From the NCBI RefSeq assembly GCF_000966975.1, contig NZ_JZWV01000066.1, forward strand, positions 1-29,747: 29,747 nucleotides of DNA. Reading direction: 5' to 3'. The DNA is from Streptomyces katrae (GTDB taxonomy: Bacteria > Actinomycetota > Actinomycetes > Streptomycetales > Streptomycetaceae). Within the stretch, counting starts at the first letter, position 1; each line of letters starts with the position of its first letter. The position numbers and the translations under genes are program-made. The notes beneath the pieces were generated by a model. That model saw only the letters and a program-made list of their open reading frames with translations. It searched no databases and was not told the origin of the DNA. Below are positions 8,416 through 15,733 of the stretch, one piece after another.

Positions 8416-8464
8416 GTTCGGAGTGTCGCTACGCAGGGAAAAGACGTCGGAGGAGAGGGAGCGC

Positions 8465-9274
8465 ATGACCCAGGTCATCAGCCAGAACCGTCGGCAGGCC
8501 GCTGACCTGGACTGGACGGTCCTCCCGGCGCCCAAGCGGGGCTCGGTTCGGGCGGCGGAAGGCCGGGATGGTCGACTATTCTCCGATTCGAGCGGATCCG
8601 CTTTCGGAGCCGCCACGCTGTCGGAGGAGGTGGGTCCTGTCGCTGGGACCGACGAAGGCCAGGCGCAGGAGACGACCGCTGAGCGCAACGCGCGATTCGA
8701 GCGGGACGCCCTCGGCTACCTCGACCAGATGTACTCCGCCGCCCTGCGCATGACGCGCAACCCGGCCGACGCCGAGGACCTGGTCCAGGAGACGTACGCC
8801 AAGGCCTACGCGTCCTTCCACCAGTTCCGCGAGGGCACCAACCTCAAGGCGTGGCTGTACCGCATTCTGACCAACACCTTCATCAACTCCTACCGCAAGA
8901 AGCAGCGTGAGCCGCAGCGGAGCGCCGCGGAGGAGATCGAGGACTGGCAGCTGGCCCGCGCCGAGTCGCACATGTCGACCGGTTTGCGTTCGGCCGAATC
9001 GCAGGCGCTCGACCATCTGCCGGATTCCGACGTGAAGGAAGCTCTCCAGGCCATTCCGGAGGAGTTCCGCATCGCGGTCTATCTTGCCGACGTAGAGGGC
9101 TTTGCGTACAAGGAGATCGCGGACATCATGGGTACACCCATCGGTACGGTCATGTCCCGACTGCACCGTGGCCGCCGTCAACTCCGCGGAATGCTGGAGG
9201 ACTACGCCCGCGAGCGCGGGCTGGTCCCCGCGGGCGCGGGAGAGTCGAACGACCTGAAAGGCTCGGGCTCATGA
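8465..9274 (+). CDS. sigR: ECF sigma factor SigR, long isoform (sigma-R') frame; short form starts at 8630
   Basis: Group-IV sigma factor of the thiol-oxidative stress response. Region 2 ([21 protein letters not shown] onward) and region 4 ([20 protein letters not shown]) are nearly textbook SigR. Two starts are supported. An ATG at 8465 with a GGAGAGGGAG ribosome site gives 269 aa. A GTG at 8630 gives the classical 214-aa protein ([10 protein letters not shown]), with GGAGGAG directly before it. The distance is exactly 55 codons, the same extension reported for sigma-R' in S. coelicolor, which is a ClpP-degraded isoform made under oxidative stress. The extension is rich in charged and small residues with no fold. 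An ATG further upstream (8327) precedes the promoter and is rejected. rsrA follows with a 4-base overlap, giving translational coupling to its anti-sigma factor. Confidence 0.95.
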   Translation: MTQVISQNRRQAADLDWTVLPAPKRGSVRAAEGRDGRLFSDSSGSAFGAATLSEEVGPVAGTDEGQAQETTAERNARFERDALGYLDQMYSAALRMTRNPADAEDLVQETYAKAYASFHQFREGTNLKAWLYRILTNTFINSYRKKQREPQRSAAEEIEDWQLARAESHMSTGLRSAESQALDHLPDSDVKEALQAIPEEFRIAVYLADVEGFAYKEIADIMGTPIGTVMSRLHRGRRQLRGMLEDYARERGLVPAGAGESNDLKGSGS

Positions 9275-9573
9275 GCTGCGGAGAGCCGCACGAGACGGAG
9301 TGCTCCGAGGTCCTGGATCATCTGTACGAGTTCCTGGACCACGAGATGCCCGACAGCGACTGCACGAAGTTCGAGACGCATTTCGGCGAGTGCAATCCCT
9401 GTCTGGAGAAGTACGGCCTTGAGCAGGCCGTGAAGAAGCTGGTCAAGCGCTGCTGCGGATCGGACGACGTACCGACCGACCTGCGCTCCAAGGTCATGGG
9501 ACGGATCGAACTGATCCGCTCGGGCCAGGCCGTTCCGGATCACGACGTCACGGCGGACCCGGCGGGCGGCTGA
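9271..9573 (+). CDS. rsrA: Zinc-containing redox-sensitive anti-sigma factor RsrA
   Basis: A 100-aa ZAS-family anti-sigma factor that binds SigR when reduced and releases it when disulfides form. All residues known to matter in S. coelicolor RsrA sit at the same numbers: Cys3, Cys11, Cys31, His37, Cys41, Cys44, and the Cys61-Cys62 pair. The HxxxCxxC core reads HFGECNPC. The start codon overlaps the sigR stop (ATGA), which keeps the two proteins in balance. No signal peptide or membrane helix is present, so it acts in the cytoplasm. Confidence 0.97.
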   Translation: MSCGEPHETECSEVLDHLYEFLDHEMPDSDCTKFETHFGECNPCLEKYGLEQAVKKLVKRCCGSDDVPTDLRSKVMGRIELIRSGQAVPDHDVTADPAGG

Positions 9574-9621
9574 TCCGCCGCCGCTCTCGGCCGCGGCCTC
9601 TCCACCCGTACGGCGGACAAC

Positions 9622-9670
9622 CGCCCCCGGAAGCACCTTTCATTCACTCGAAGGTGCTAATCCGGGGGCG
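9622..9670 (+). terminator. Hairpin downstream of rsrA
   Basis: Arms 9622-9639 and 9651-9670 pair over 18 bp (CGCCCCCGGA with TCCGGGGGCG, and AGCACCTT with AAGGTGCT), with an AA bulge and an 11-base loop. It lies about 50 bases after rsrA and probably ends the sigR-rsrA transcript. Confidence 0.65.
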
Positions 9671-9695
9671 CCCGTACGGGGCAATACGAAAATGT

Positions 9696-9723
9696 CCCCC
9701 GCTTCGCGCGGGGGCCGATTTAT
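9696..9723 (+). terminator. Second hairpin with T-rich tail before the HD-GYP gene
   Basis: CCCCCGC (9696-9702) pairs with GCGGGGG (9708-9714), and GATTTATT follows shortly after. This is one of the few places here with a T-rich tail like a classical intrinsic terminator. With the preceding hairpin it would insulate the next operon from sigR-rsrA. Confidence 0.55.
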
Positions 9724-9729
9724 TCTCCC

Positions 9730-9775
9730 CTCGCGGTACCCCTTCTCGCGGTACCCCTTTCCGATGCGGTACCGG
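9730..9775 (+). repeat. Tandem 15-bp repeat upstream of the HD-GYP gene
   Basis: CTCGCGGTACCCCTT occurs twice head-to-tail (9730-9744, 9745-9759). A degenerate third copy is centred on GCGGTACC near 9766-9773. Each copy contains the palindrome GGTACC. The repeats end about 30 bases before the next start codon, where a promoter or operator would be expected. Confidence 0.6.
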
Positions 9776-9802
9776 GTCGCACGCCCAGGGGAGGAGAGCG
9801 CC

Positions 9803-11245
9803 ATGCGGGTCCTTCCGCCGGCGGCGCGCGCCTGCGTCCTGGGCGCGGTGCTCGCGGCCGCCGCGTGCGTCACCCCCGCCCTCCGCCCCGGATCCGCCGT
9901 GCCCTGGCCCGCCGTGGGACTGCTGGCCGCCCTCTGCCTCGGCTGCGAGGCGGCCCGCGTGCTGCCCCTGCGGGGGCGCGGGGCGCCCGAGGGGACCGGC
10001 CCCTTCCCCCCGGTGGTGCTGGCCGCCGTCTTCCTGCTGCCGCCCGCCGCCGCAGCGCTCGTGGCCCTGCCCGGCGGACTCGCCCAGCCCGCCCCGCAGC
10101 GGCCCGTCGCGGTCCGCCGGATCTGGCACGCGGCCCAGCAGGCCGTCGCCGCCTGGGCGGCCGGACGGGCCTACGGACTCCTCGGCGGCCGCGAGGCACT
10201 CGCGGGCGCCGCCGCCTTCCCGTACGCGCTGCTCCCCGCGGCCCTCGCCGGCCTCGTCTTCTGCCTGGTCCTCACCGCCCTCGACGCAGCCGTCCTGGCC
10301 GCCGCCGAAGGCACCCGCGCGGCCCCCGGCCGGCGCGGACCGGCCCCCCTCCCGCGGCCCTCGTCCGGCACCGCCCCGGCCCTCGCCCCGTACTGCCTGC
10401 ACGGACTGGTCGGCCTGCTGATGGCCGTGATGTGGCACAGCCCCTACGGCCCCCCGGCCGCGCTGCTGGTCCTGCTGCCGATGTACATCTCCTGCTGGGT
10501 CTTCGCCCAGTACCAGCGCGAGCAGGCCGCGCACCAGGCCACCATCCGCGCCCTCGTCCAGGCCGTCGACATCAAGGACCGCTACACGCGCGGGCACAGC
10601 GAACGCGTGGGCCAGGCCTCCGCGATGATCGCCCGCGAGCTGGGCATGGCCGGCGACCGCCTCGAAGTCGTCCGCATCGCCGGGATCCTCCACGACGTCG
10701 GCAAGCTCGGCGTGCCGACCCGGCTGCTGCGCAAGAACGGGCCGCTGACCCCCGAGGAACGCCGCGTCATCGAACTCCACCCCGAGTACGGGCACGAGAT
10801 GGTGCGCGGCATCGGCTTCCTCGGGGAGGCCCGCGCGGCGATCCTGCACCACCACGAGCGGGTCGACGGCTCCGGCTACCCCTACGGGCTGAGCGGGGAA
10901 CAGATCCCGGAGCCGGCCCGGGTGGTGGCGGTCGCCGACGCCTTCGACGCGATGACCTCGACCCGCTCCTACAGCCGGGCCCGGCCGGTGCGGACGGCCC
11001 TGGCGGAACTCGAACGCGGCGCGGGCTCCCAGTTCGACCCGGCCATGGTGCGGGCCCTGACCGCCGCGATCGGCCGGCACGGCTGGCACCCGGTGGTCAC
11101 CTCGGACGAGGACCTCCCCGCCGTCCAGGCCGCCGCCGCGGGGGCCGGGCCCCGCGAAGCCGGACGGGAGGGGCCGCCCGGGATGCCGGCCCAGGGGCGC
11201 GAGGCCGCCGGTTCACCCGGACAGGGCAAGGCCGGCGGCCCATGA
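9803..11245 (+). CDS. Membrane-anchored HD-GYP domain phosphodiesterase
   Basis: A 480-aa protein. Residues 1-235 contain about six hydrophobic segments with proline/glycine-rich links. A cytoplasmic HD-GYP domain follows from about 245 to 440. Metal and signature residues are complete: His265 (RGHSERV), His297-Asp298 with Lys301 (HDVGK), His326, and the HHExxDGxGYP signature at 350-360. HD-GYP enzymes hydrolyse cyclic di-GMP or related cyclic dinucleotides; the substrate here is inferred. The C-terminal 40 residues are Gly/Pro-rich and disordered. The start is the ATG at 9803 after GGGGAGGAG. It overlaps the next gene by four bases (ATGA), so the pair is translationally coupled. Confidence 0.88.
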   Translation: MRVLPPAARACVLGAVLAAAACVTPALRPGSAVPWPAVGLLAALCLGCEAARVLPLRGRGAPEGTGPFPPVVLAAVFLLPPAAAALVALPGGLAQPAPQRPVAVRRIWHAAQQAVAAWAAGRAYGLLGGREALAGAAAFPYALLPAALAGLVFCLVLTALDAAVLAAAEGTRAAPGRRGPAPLPRPSSGTAPALAPYCLHGLVGLLMAVMWHSPYGPPAALLVLLPMYISCWVFAQYQREQAAHQATIRALVQAVDIKDRYTRGHSERVGQASAMIARELGMAGDRLEVVRIAGILHDVGKLGVPTRLLRKNGPLTPEERRVIELHPEYGHEMVRGIGFLGEARAAILHHHERVDGSGYPYGLSGEQIPEPARVVAVADAFDAMTSTRSYSRARPVRTALAELERGAGSQFDPAMVRALTAAIGRHGWHPVVTSDEDLPAVQAAAAGAGPREAGREGPPGMPAQGREAAGSPGQGKAGGP

Positions 11246-12498
11246 GGGCGCTCGCCGGCTGGGCCGTACGGGCGGCCGCCGCCGTGCTCACCGCGGCCGC
11301 GCTGGGACACACCCTGTGGACCGGGGTCACCGAACCCGGCACCGCCCTCGCCTTCGCCGCCCTGATCACCCTGGGCGAACTCGCCCGCCGCGACCACCCC
11401 GCCCAGGACCGCCGCCCCGCCCCGCTCGGCTCCGCCGGAGCCCTCGCCTACGCCCTGCTCGGACAGGACGCCGGGCTCCCCACCCACCACGGCGTGCTCC
11501 AGATCGTCGCCGTCGTCGTCGCGGCCGCCCTGGCCGGGATCGTCCCGCACATCGCCCGCGGCCACGCCCCCGCCCTGGACCACGTGGCCCGCCGGGTCCT
11601 GGCCGTCGCCTTCGCCGCCGCCTGCTTCCAGCCCCTGTACGGCTCCGGCCGCCTCACGCACCGCATCGGACAGGGCCCCTTCCTCGTCTTGTTCCTGCTG
11701 CTCCTGCTGGGCCTCACCGCCCTGTGCGACGCCGTCCTCGCCGCCGCACTGGCCGGGGCCCGCACCGGCTGGCCGTTCGGGCCGCTGCTGCGCGACGAAC
11801 TGCGCGCCCAGCTCGGGATCGGCTCCGCCATCTGCGCCACCGGGGTGGTGATGGCGCTCGGCGTGGCCGTGGCGGGCCTGTGGGCCCTGCCCGTCTTCAG
11901 CGTCCCGCTGCTGCTGACCCAGCTCTCCTTCCACCGGGTCGACGCCGTCCGCACCACCTACCGCCAGACCATCACCTCCCTCGCCCGGGCCACCGAGATC
12001 GCCGGCTGCACCGCCCCCGGCCACTCCCGCCGGGTCGCCGCCCTCAGCTGCGCCGTCGGCCGGGAGCTCGGGCTCTCGGAGCGGGAGCTCACGGTGCTGG
12101 AGTACGCGGCCCTGATGCACGACATCGGCCAGCTCTCCCTCGTCGACCCCGTCCCCGGCGGGGCCACCGCCGAGCTGCCCCCCGACGAGGCCCGCCGGAT
12201 CGCCGGGCTCGGCGGCGAGGTGGCCCGGCAGACCGGGGTGCCCGCGGAGGTCGCCGTGATCGTGGAACGGCAGGCGGACCCGTACCGGGAGCAGCCCGTC
12301 GCCGCCCGGATCGTGCGCGCCGTGAACGCGTACGACGACCTGGCCGGAGCGGGCGGTCACCCGGGTGGCCCACTGGCCGCCCTGGAACGGCTGCGCCTGG
12401 GCACCGGGCACGACTACCAGCCGGAGGTCGTGGAGTCCCTGGCGAGGGTTCTGGCCAGGGGCGGACGCGGCAGAGTCGTTCCCGCTCCGCCTGGGTAA
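11242..12498 (+). CDS. Membrane protein with degenerate HD domain, partner of the HD-GYP protein
   Basis: A 418-aa protein with the same plan as its upstream neighbour: an N-terminal region with several hydrophobic helices (about 1-225), then an HD domain (about 240-410). His261 and the His293-Asp294 pair are present, but the motif reads HDIGQ where the neighbour has HDVGK. The HHExxDGxGYP signature is replaced by a segment without those histidines or GYP (about 340-352). It is therefore unlikely to be a normal HD-GYP enzyme. A regulatory or heterodimer role with the upstream protein is an inference from the coupling (ATGA overlap) and shared architecture. I start at the ATG at 11242; the frame is open far upstream only because of GC bias. 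Confidence 0.82.
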   Translation: MRALAGWAVRAAAAVLTAAALGHTLWTGVTEPGTALAFAALITLGELARRDHPAQDRRPAPLGSAGALAYALLGQDAGLPTHHGVLQIVAVVVAAALAGIVPHIARGHAPALDHVARRVLAVAFAAACFQPLYGSGRLTHRIGQGPFLVLFLLLLLGLTALCDAVLAAALAGARTGWPFGPLLRDELRAQLGIGSAICATGVVMALGVAVAGLWALPVFSVPLLLTQLSFHRVDAVRTTYRQTITSLARATEIAGCTAPGHSRRVAALSCAVGRELGLSERELTVLEYAALMHDIGQLSLVDPVPGGATAELPPDEARRIAGLGGEVARQTGVPAEVAVIVERQADPYREQPVAARIVRAVNAYDDLAGAGGHPGGPLAALERLRLGTGHDYQPEVVESLARVLARGGRGRVVPAPPG

Positions 12499-12603
12499 CC
12501 CATGGGTAATGAGCGGTCGTCCGAGCGGGCATGGTTGGATGCAGTAAGGGGTGTCCGTGAGGGTGTCCGCAGGGCTGAACCGTTGGAGCGGCAGGCGGGA
12601 ATC

Positions 12604-13599
12604 GTGAGGATCTTCGGGAAGGTACGGCATCGGCCCTCCGCCTCGTGGCGGCAGGCCACCGACCGCGCGTTCACGCTGATCGGCGACGGTCGGTACGAGG
12701 ACGCGGGTGCGCTGCTGACCAGGGCGGCGGACCTGGAGCCCTGGCTGTCCGAGTCCTGGTTCAACCTGGCACTCCTCCACAAGTTCCGGCACGACTGGGA
12801 GCAGGCGCGGGCCGCCGGCCTGCGCGCCGTGGCCCTGCTGGACCGTGAGACCGGCGCCCCGGACTGGTGGAACGTGGGCATCGCCGCGACCGCCCTCCAG
12901 GACTGGCCGCTGGCCCGCCGGGCCTGGCAGGCGTACGGGCTGAAGGTGCCCGGAGACCCGCACAGCACGGCCGGGACGGGCGAGCCGGTGGGCATGGAAC
13001 TCGGCAGCGCGGCGGTGCGGCTGTCGCCCGAGGGCGAGGCCGAGGTCGTGTGGGGCCGCAGGCTCGATCCAGCCCGCATGGAGGTCCTGTCCATCCCGCT
13101 GCCCTCTTCGGGACGCCGCTGGGGCGAGGTCGTCCTGCACGACGGGGTGCCGCACGGCGAGCGGGTCACCGCGGCCGGGCCCTCGTACCCGGTCTTCGAC
13201 GAGATCGAGCTGTGGGCACCCTCTCCGGTGCCGACCTGGGTGGTGCTCCTGGAGGCGGCCACCGAGGAGGACCGCGACGCCCTGGAGCAGCTGGCCTCGG
13301 ACGCGGGCTTCGCCGCGGAGGACTGGTCCTCGTCGGTGCGGCTGCTCTGCCGGACCTGTTCGGAGAGCTCGATGCCCAGCGGAGAGGGCAACGGCGACCA
13401 CCTCGACCCCCACGACCACAGTGAACCCGGCCACCCCGGGCCCCTGGGCCACCGCACGGCCGGATCCGGCTCGCTGTGGGTGCCCGAGCGCGAATGCGGC
13501 ATCGCGGCCCCGGCCGGTCTGGTGCGCGGACTGCTCGACGGCTGGGTCGCCGACAGCCCCGACAGCAGGGAGTGGCGGGATCTCGAGGAAGTCTGCTGA
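12604..13599 (+). CDS. Tetratricopeptide-repeat protein of unknown function
   Basis: A cytoplasmic protein of 331 aa (from the GTG at 12604) with at least two TPR units at about residues 20-110. The helices are rich in the W/L/Y/A/P pattern (GDGRYEDAGALLTRAADLEP, then ESWFNLALLHKFRHDWEQA). A C-terminal domain of about 200 aa follows that I do not recognise. It has no signal peptide, and a His/Asp/Pro/Gly-rich linker is present near 265-290. The start is uncertain: an ATG at 12502 is in frame and only 3 bases after the previous gene, giving 365 aa, but its first 34 residues look non-conserved and lack a ribosome site. It lies between the HD pair and def, in the same direction. TPRs imply a protein-protein scaffold; no specific role can be assigned. 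Confidence 0.8.
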   Translation: MRIFGKVRHRPSASWRQATDRAFTLIGDGRYEDAGALLTRAADLEPWLSESWFNLALLHKFRHDWEQARAAGLRAVALLDRETGAPDWWNVGIAATALQDWPLARRAWQAYGLKVPGDPHSTAGTGEPVGMELGSAAVRLSPEGEAEVVWGRRLDPARMEVLSIPLPSSGRRWGEVVLHDGVPHGERVTAAGPSYPVFDEIELWAPSPVPTWVVLLEAATEEDRDALEQLASDAGFAAEDWSSSVRLLCRTCSESSMPSGEGNGDHLDPHDHSEPGHPGPLGHRTAGSGSLWVPERECGIAAPAGLVRGLLDGWVADSPDSREWRDLEEVC

Positions 13600-13657
13600 C
13601 CCCGGGCCGTAGGCTGTACGGGCACACCACGGACTTGAGGGAAGGCGTACGGCGGAC

Positions 13658-14293
13658 ATGGCGCAGCAGGAGAACCAGGTGACCCCGATCGACGACGAGG
13701 GCTGGGTCGTGGACACCGAGGACTGTGAGGCGCGCGAGCTCGCGTACCGCGAGGCCGGTACGTCCCGCCCGATCACGGTCGTCGGCAACCCGGTGCTGCA
13801 CCGCGAGTGCAAGGACGTCACCGAGTTCGGCGAAGAGCTGGCGCAGCTGATCAATGACATGTTCGCCAGCCAGAAGACCGCCGAGGGCGTGGGCCTGGCC
13901 GCCAACCAGATCGGTGTGGACGCCAAGGTCTTCGTCTACGACTGCCCGGACGACGACGGCGTCCGCCACACCGGCGTCGTGGTCAACCCCAAGCTCGTCG
14001 AGCTGCCGGCCGGCTCGCGCGTGCTGGACGACTCGAACGAGGGCTGCCTCTCCGTCCCCACCGCGTACGCCTCCCTGGCCCGCCCGGACTACGCCGAGGT
14101 CACCGGCCAGGACGCGCAGGGCAACCCGATCAAGGTCCGCGGCACCGGCTACTTCGCGCGCTGCCTCCAGCACGAGACCGACCACCTGTACGGCTACCTG
14201 TACATCGACCGCCTCTCCAAGCGCGACCGCAAGGACGCCCTGCGGCAGATGGCGGAGAACACCCCGCGCTACCCGGTCGTCGCGAACGACTGA
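13658..14293 (+). CDS. def: Peptide deformylase
   Basis: A metal-dependent enzyme that removes the formyl group from nascent proteins, 211 aa. All three motifs are present: [17 protein letters not shown] (Cys metal ligand), and QHETDHLYG (HExxH-type site with two His and the catalytic Glu). An N-terminal extension of about 35 acidic residues precedes the core, longer than in E. coli Def; actinomycete versions often have this. The ATG at 13658 has only a weak ribosome site. A perfect hairpin terminator follows 22 bases after the stop. Confidence 0.95.
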   Translation: MAQQENQVTPIDDEGWVVDTEDCEARELAYREAGTSRPITVVGNPVLHRECKDVTEFGEELAQLINDMFASQKTAEGVGLAANQIGVDAKVFVYDCPDDDGVRHTGVVVNPKLVELPAGSRVLDDSNEGCLSVPTAYASLARPDYAEVTGQDAQGNPIKVRGTGYFARCLQHETDHLYGYLYIDRLSKRDRKDALRQMAENTPRYPVVAND

Positions 14294-14315
14294 CCGGCCG
14301 CGCGCCGCGCACGAA

Positions 14316-14356
14316 CGAAGGCCCCGTTCCGGAATCGCTCCGGAACGGGGCCTTCG
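14316..14356 (+). terminator. Perfect 18-bp hairpin terminator after def
   Basis: Arms 14316-14333 and 14339-14356 are perfectly complementary around a 5-base loop (ATCGC). The hairpin directly follows the deformylase gene. Beyond it, about 130 bases up to the end of the minus-strand regulator gene hold nothing I can recognise. Confidence 0.88.
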
Positions 14357-14486
14357 CCTGTGGGGGGTTCTCCGCGAGGGTGGCGCGGTGGTGGCGTGAC
14401 CGGATCACACCACCACCGGCCCGCCGCGGCCAGACACCCCCGCCGCGAATGTCAAGTCATGGGCGATTACCGGCCGTCGGCGTACG

Positions 14487-15451
14487 TCAGGCCACCGCGC
14501 GGGGGCCGCGGAAGGCGCGGCGGAAGGCGTTCGGGGTGGTGCCCAGGGTCCGCAGGAAGTGGTGCCGCAGGGCCGCCGCGGTGCCGAACCCGCTGCGGCC
14601 GGCGATCGAGTCCACCGTGTCGTCGGTGGACTCCAGCAACTCCTGTGCCAGCAGCACCCGCTGGCGCAGCACCCACTGGTAGGGAGTCGTCCCCGTCTCC
14701 TGGAGGAAGCGGCGGGCGAAGGTCGTGACATGTGGGCCCGCTCCGCGAGCCGCTCGACGGTGATCTCCTCGTCCAGGTGCCGGGCCATCCAGCCGATCAC
14801 CCCGCCGACCGTGTCACAGCCGGTGCGCGGCAGGGGCCGTTGGATGAACTGCGCCTGGCCGCCGTCCCGGTGGGGCGGCACGACCATCCGCCGGGCGATG
14901 GTGTTGGCCACCTCGGCCCCGTGTTCCTGCCGGACCACGTGCAGGCAGGCGTCGATGCCCGAGGCCGTCCCGGCGGCGGTGATCACCGGCCCCTCGTCCA
15001 CGTAGAGCACGTCCGGGTCGACCCGGGCCGCCGGGTAGCGGTGGACCAGCGCCGGGGCGTGCATCCAGTGGGTGGTGCACCGGCGGCCGTCCAGCAGCCC
15101 GGCCGCACCGAGCACGAAGGCCCCGCTGCACACGCTGAGCACCCGCGCCCCCCGGCCCACGGCCCGGCGCAGGGCGTCGAGGAAGGGCTCGGGGTACTCC
15201 CGCACCGGCGCCTTGCGGTCGGCGGGCAGGCAGATCAGGTCGGCCTCCTCCAGCCGCTCCAGCCCGTGGGCCGGCGCGACGGTGAAGCCCACGTCCGCCA
15301 TGACCAGCGGCCCCTCCTCGGCGGCGCACACGGCGAAGTCGTACACCGGGAGCCCCTGTTCGCTCCGGTCGATCCCGAAGACCTCGCAGAAGATCCCGAA
15401 TTCGAAGGGGGCCACACCGTCGACGAGGGCCACCGCCACGTTCTTCAGCAT
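14487..15451 (-). pseudogene. nrdS: AraC-family regulator with GATase-1-like domain (NrdS type), frameshifted
   Basis: An N-terminal DJ-1/PfpI (GATase-1-like) domain covers about 190 residues. Its elbow reads SVCSGAFVLGAAGLLDGRRCTTHW, as in AdpA-type regulators. A C-terminal AraC domain follows. The domain breaks off after the stretch ERLAERAHMS, where 5 bases (14724-14728) stand in place of the 9 expected for Ser-Arg-Arg before Thr-Phe-Ala-Arg-Arg-Phe. The rest of the AraC domain continues in another frame to the stop at 14487, including LRQRVLLAQELLESTDDTV and GFGTAAALRHHFLRTLG. As written, the protein loses most of its DNA-binding domain. In S. coelicolor the class Ia RNR operon is nrdABS, with nrdS coding an AraC-like protein; this gene is in the same place and orientation. 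The lesion may be real or a sequencing error. Confidence 0.82.
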
Positions 15452-15483
15452 GGACCCAGTGTGGCAGTAATTCACCCTCCCAT

Positions 15484-15501
15484 GACAGTCCTGCCACTGT
15501 C
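15484..15501. promoter_or_regulatory. Inverted repeat upstream of nrdS
   Basis: GACAGT (15484-15489) and ACTGTC (15496-15501) form a perfect 6-6-6 inverted repeat 33 bases upstream of the nrdS-like start. It also lies just ahead of the small plus-strand frame at 15533. It could be an autoregulatory site, but this is only positional evidence. Confidence 0.3.
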
Positions 15502-15532
15502 CGGTTCCCGCCGCTCCGGGGATCTTGGAGTC

Positions 15533-15733
15533 ATGAACACGTTCCTCGACTACCTCACCGTCCTCGCCGTAGCCGCCCTCCTCCTCGCCCCTTCCCTCCG
15601 CGGCCTCCTGCACGAACGCCGCATCGACCGCCAGCTCCGCCCGGAACGCGAGAAGCCGGGACGCGGACAGGTGTCGCGTCCCGGCTCCTCACGCAAGCGC
15701 GGCGCCGTTCGGGTGGCAGGGCTGCCGGACTAG
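15533..15733 (+). CDS. Possible small membrane protein (66 aa)
   Basis: This frame starts at an ATG six bases after GGAG and encodes one hydrophobic N-terminal helix (YLTVLAVAALLLAPSLRGLL). A basic tail (HERRIDRQLRPEREK) follows, a credible single-span layout with a cytoplasmic C terminus. It lies in the nrdB-nrdS gap on the opposite strand and overlaps the nrdB stop by 4 bases. If translated, it interrupts what is otherwise a co-directional nrdABS unit. I do not recognise the family, and chance open frames of this size are common in such GC-rich DNA. Confidence 0.45.
   Translation: MNTFLDYLTVLAVAALLLAPSLRGLLHERRIDRQLRPEREKPGRGQVSRPGSSRKRGAVRVAGLPD

Noticed and set aside
8327..8464. A further N-terminal extension of SigR from the ATG at 8327
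   Set aside because: The ATG lies upstream of the sigma-R promoter and lacks a ribosome site. The residues look random, while the ATG at 8465 fits the known 55-codon extension exactly.
12597..12620. GGGAAT before the TPR gene as a sigma-R promoter
   Set aside because: No GTT is found at 18-19 bases spacing.
10969..13926. A 985-codon open frame on the minus strand
   Set aside because: It runs antisense to three well-supported genes (HD-GYP, HD, TPR). Its composition is Gly/Arg/Pro/Ala-rich with no motif, a GC-bias shadow. The same holds for the long frames at 24184-26610 (minus), 16096-19400 (plus) and 20656-23154 (plus).
14405..15613. A single intact 402-residue AraC regulator
   Set aside because: The last third of this frame is Pro/Ser/Arg-rich nonsense, while the true AraC C-terminal half lies in the neighbouring frame ending at 14487.
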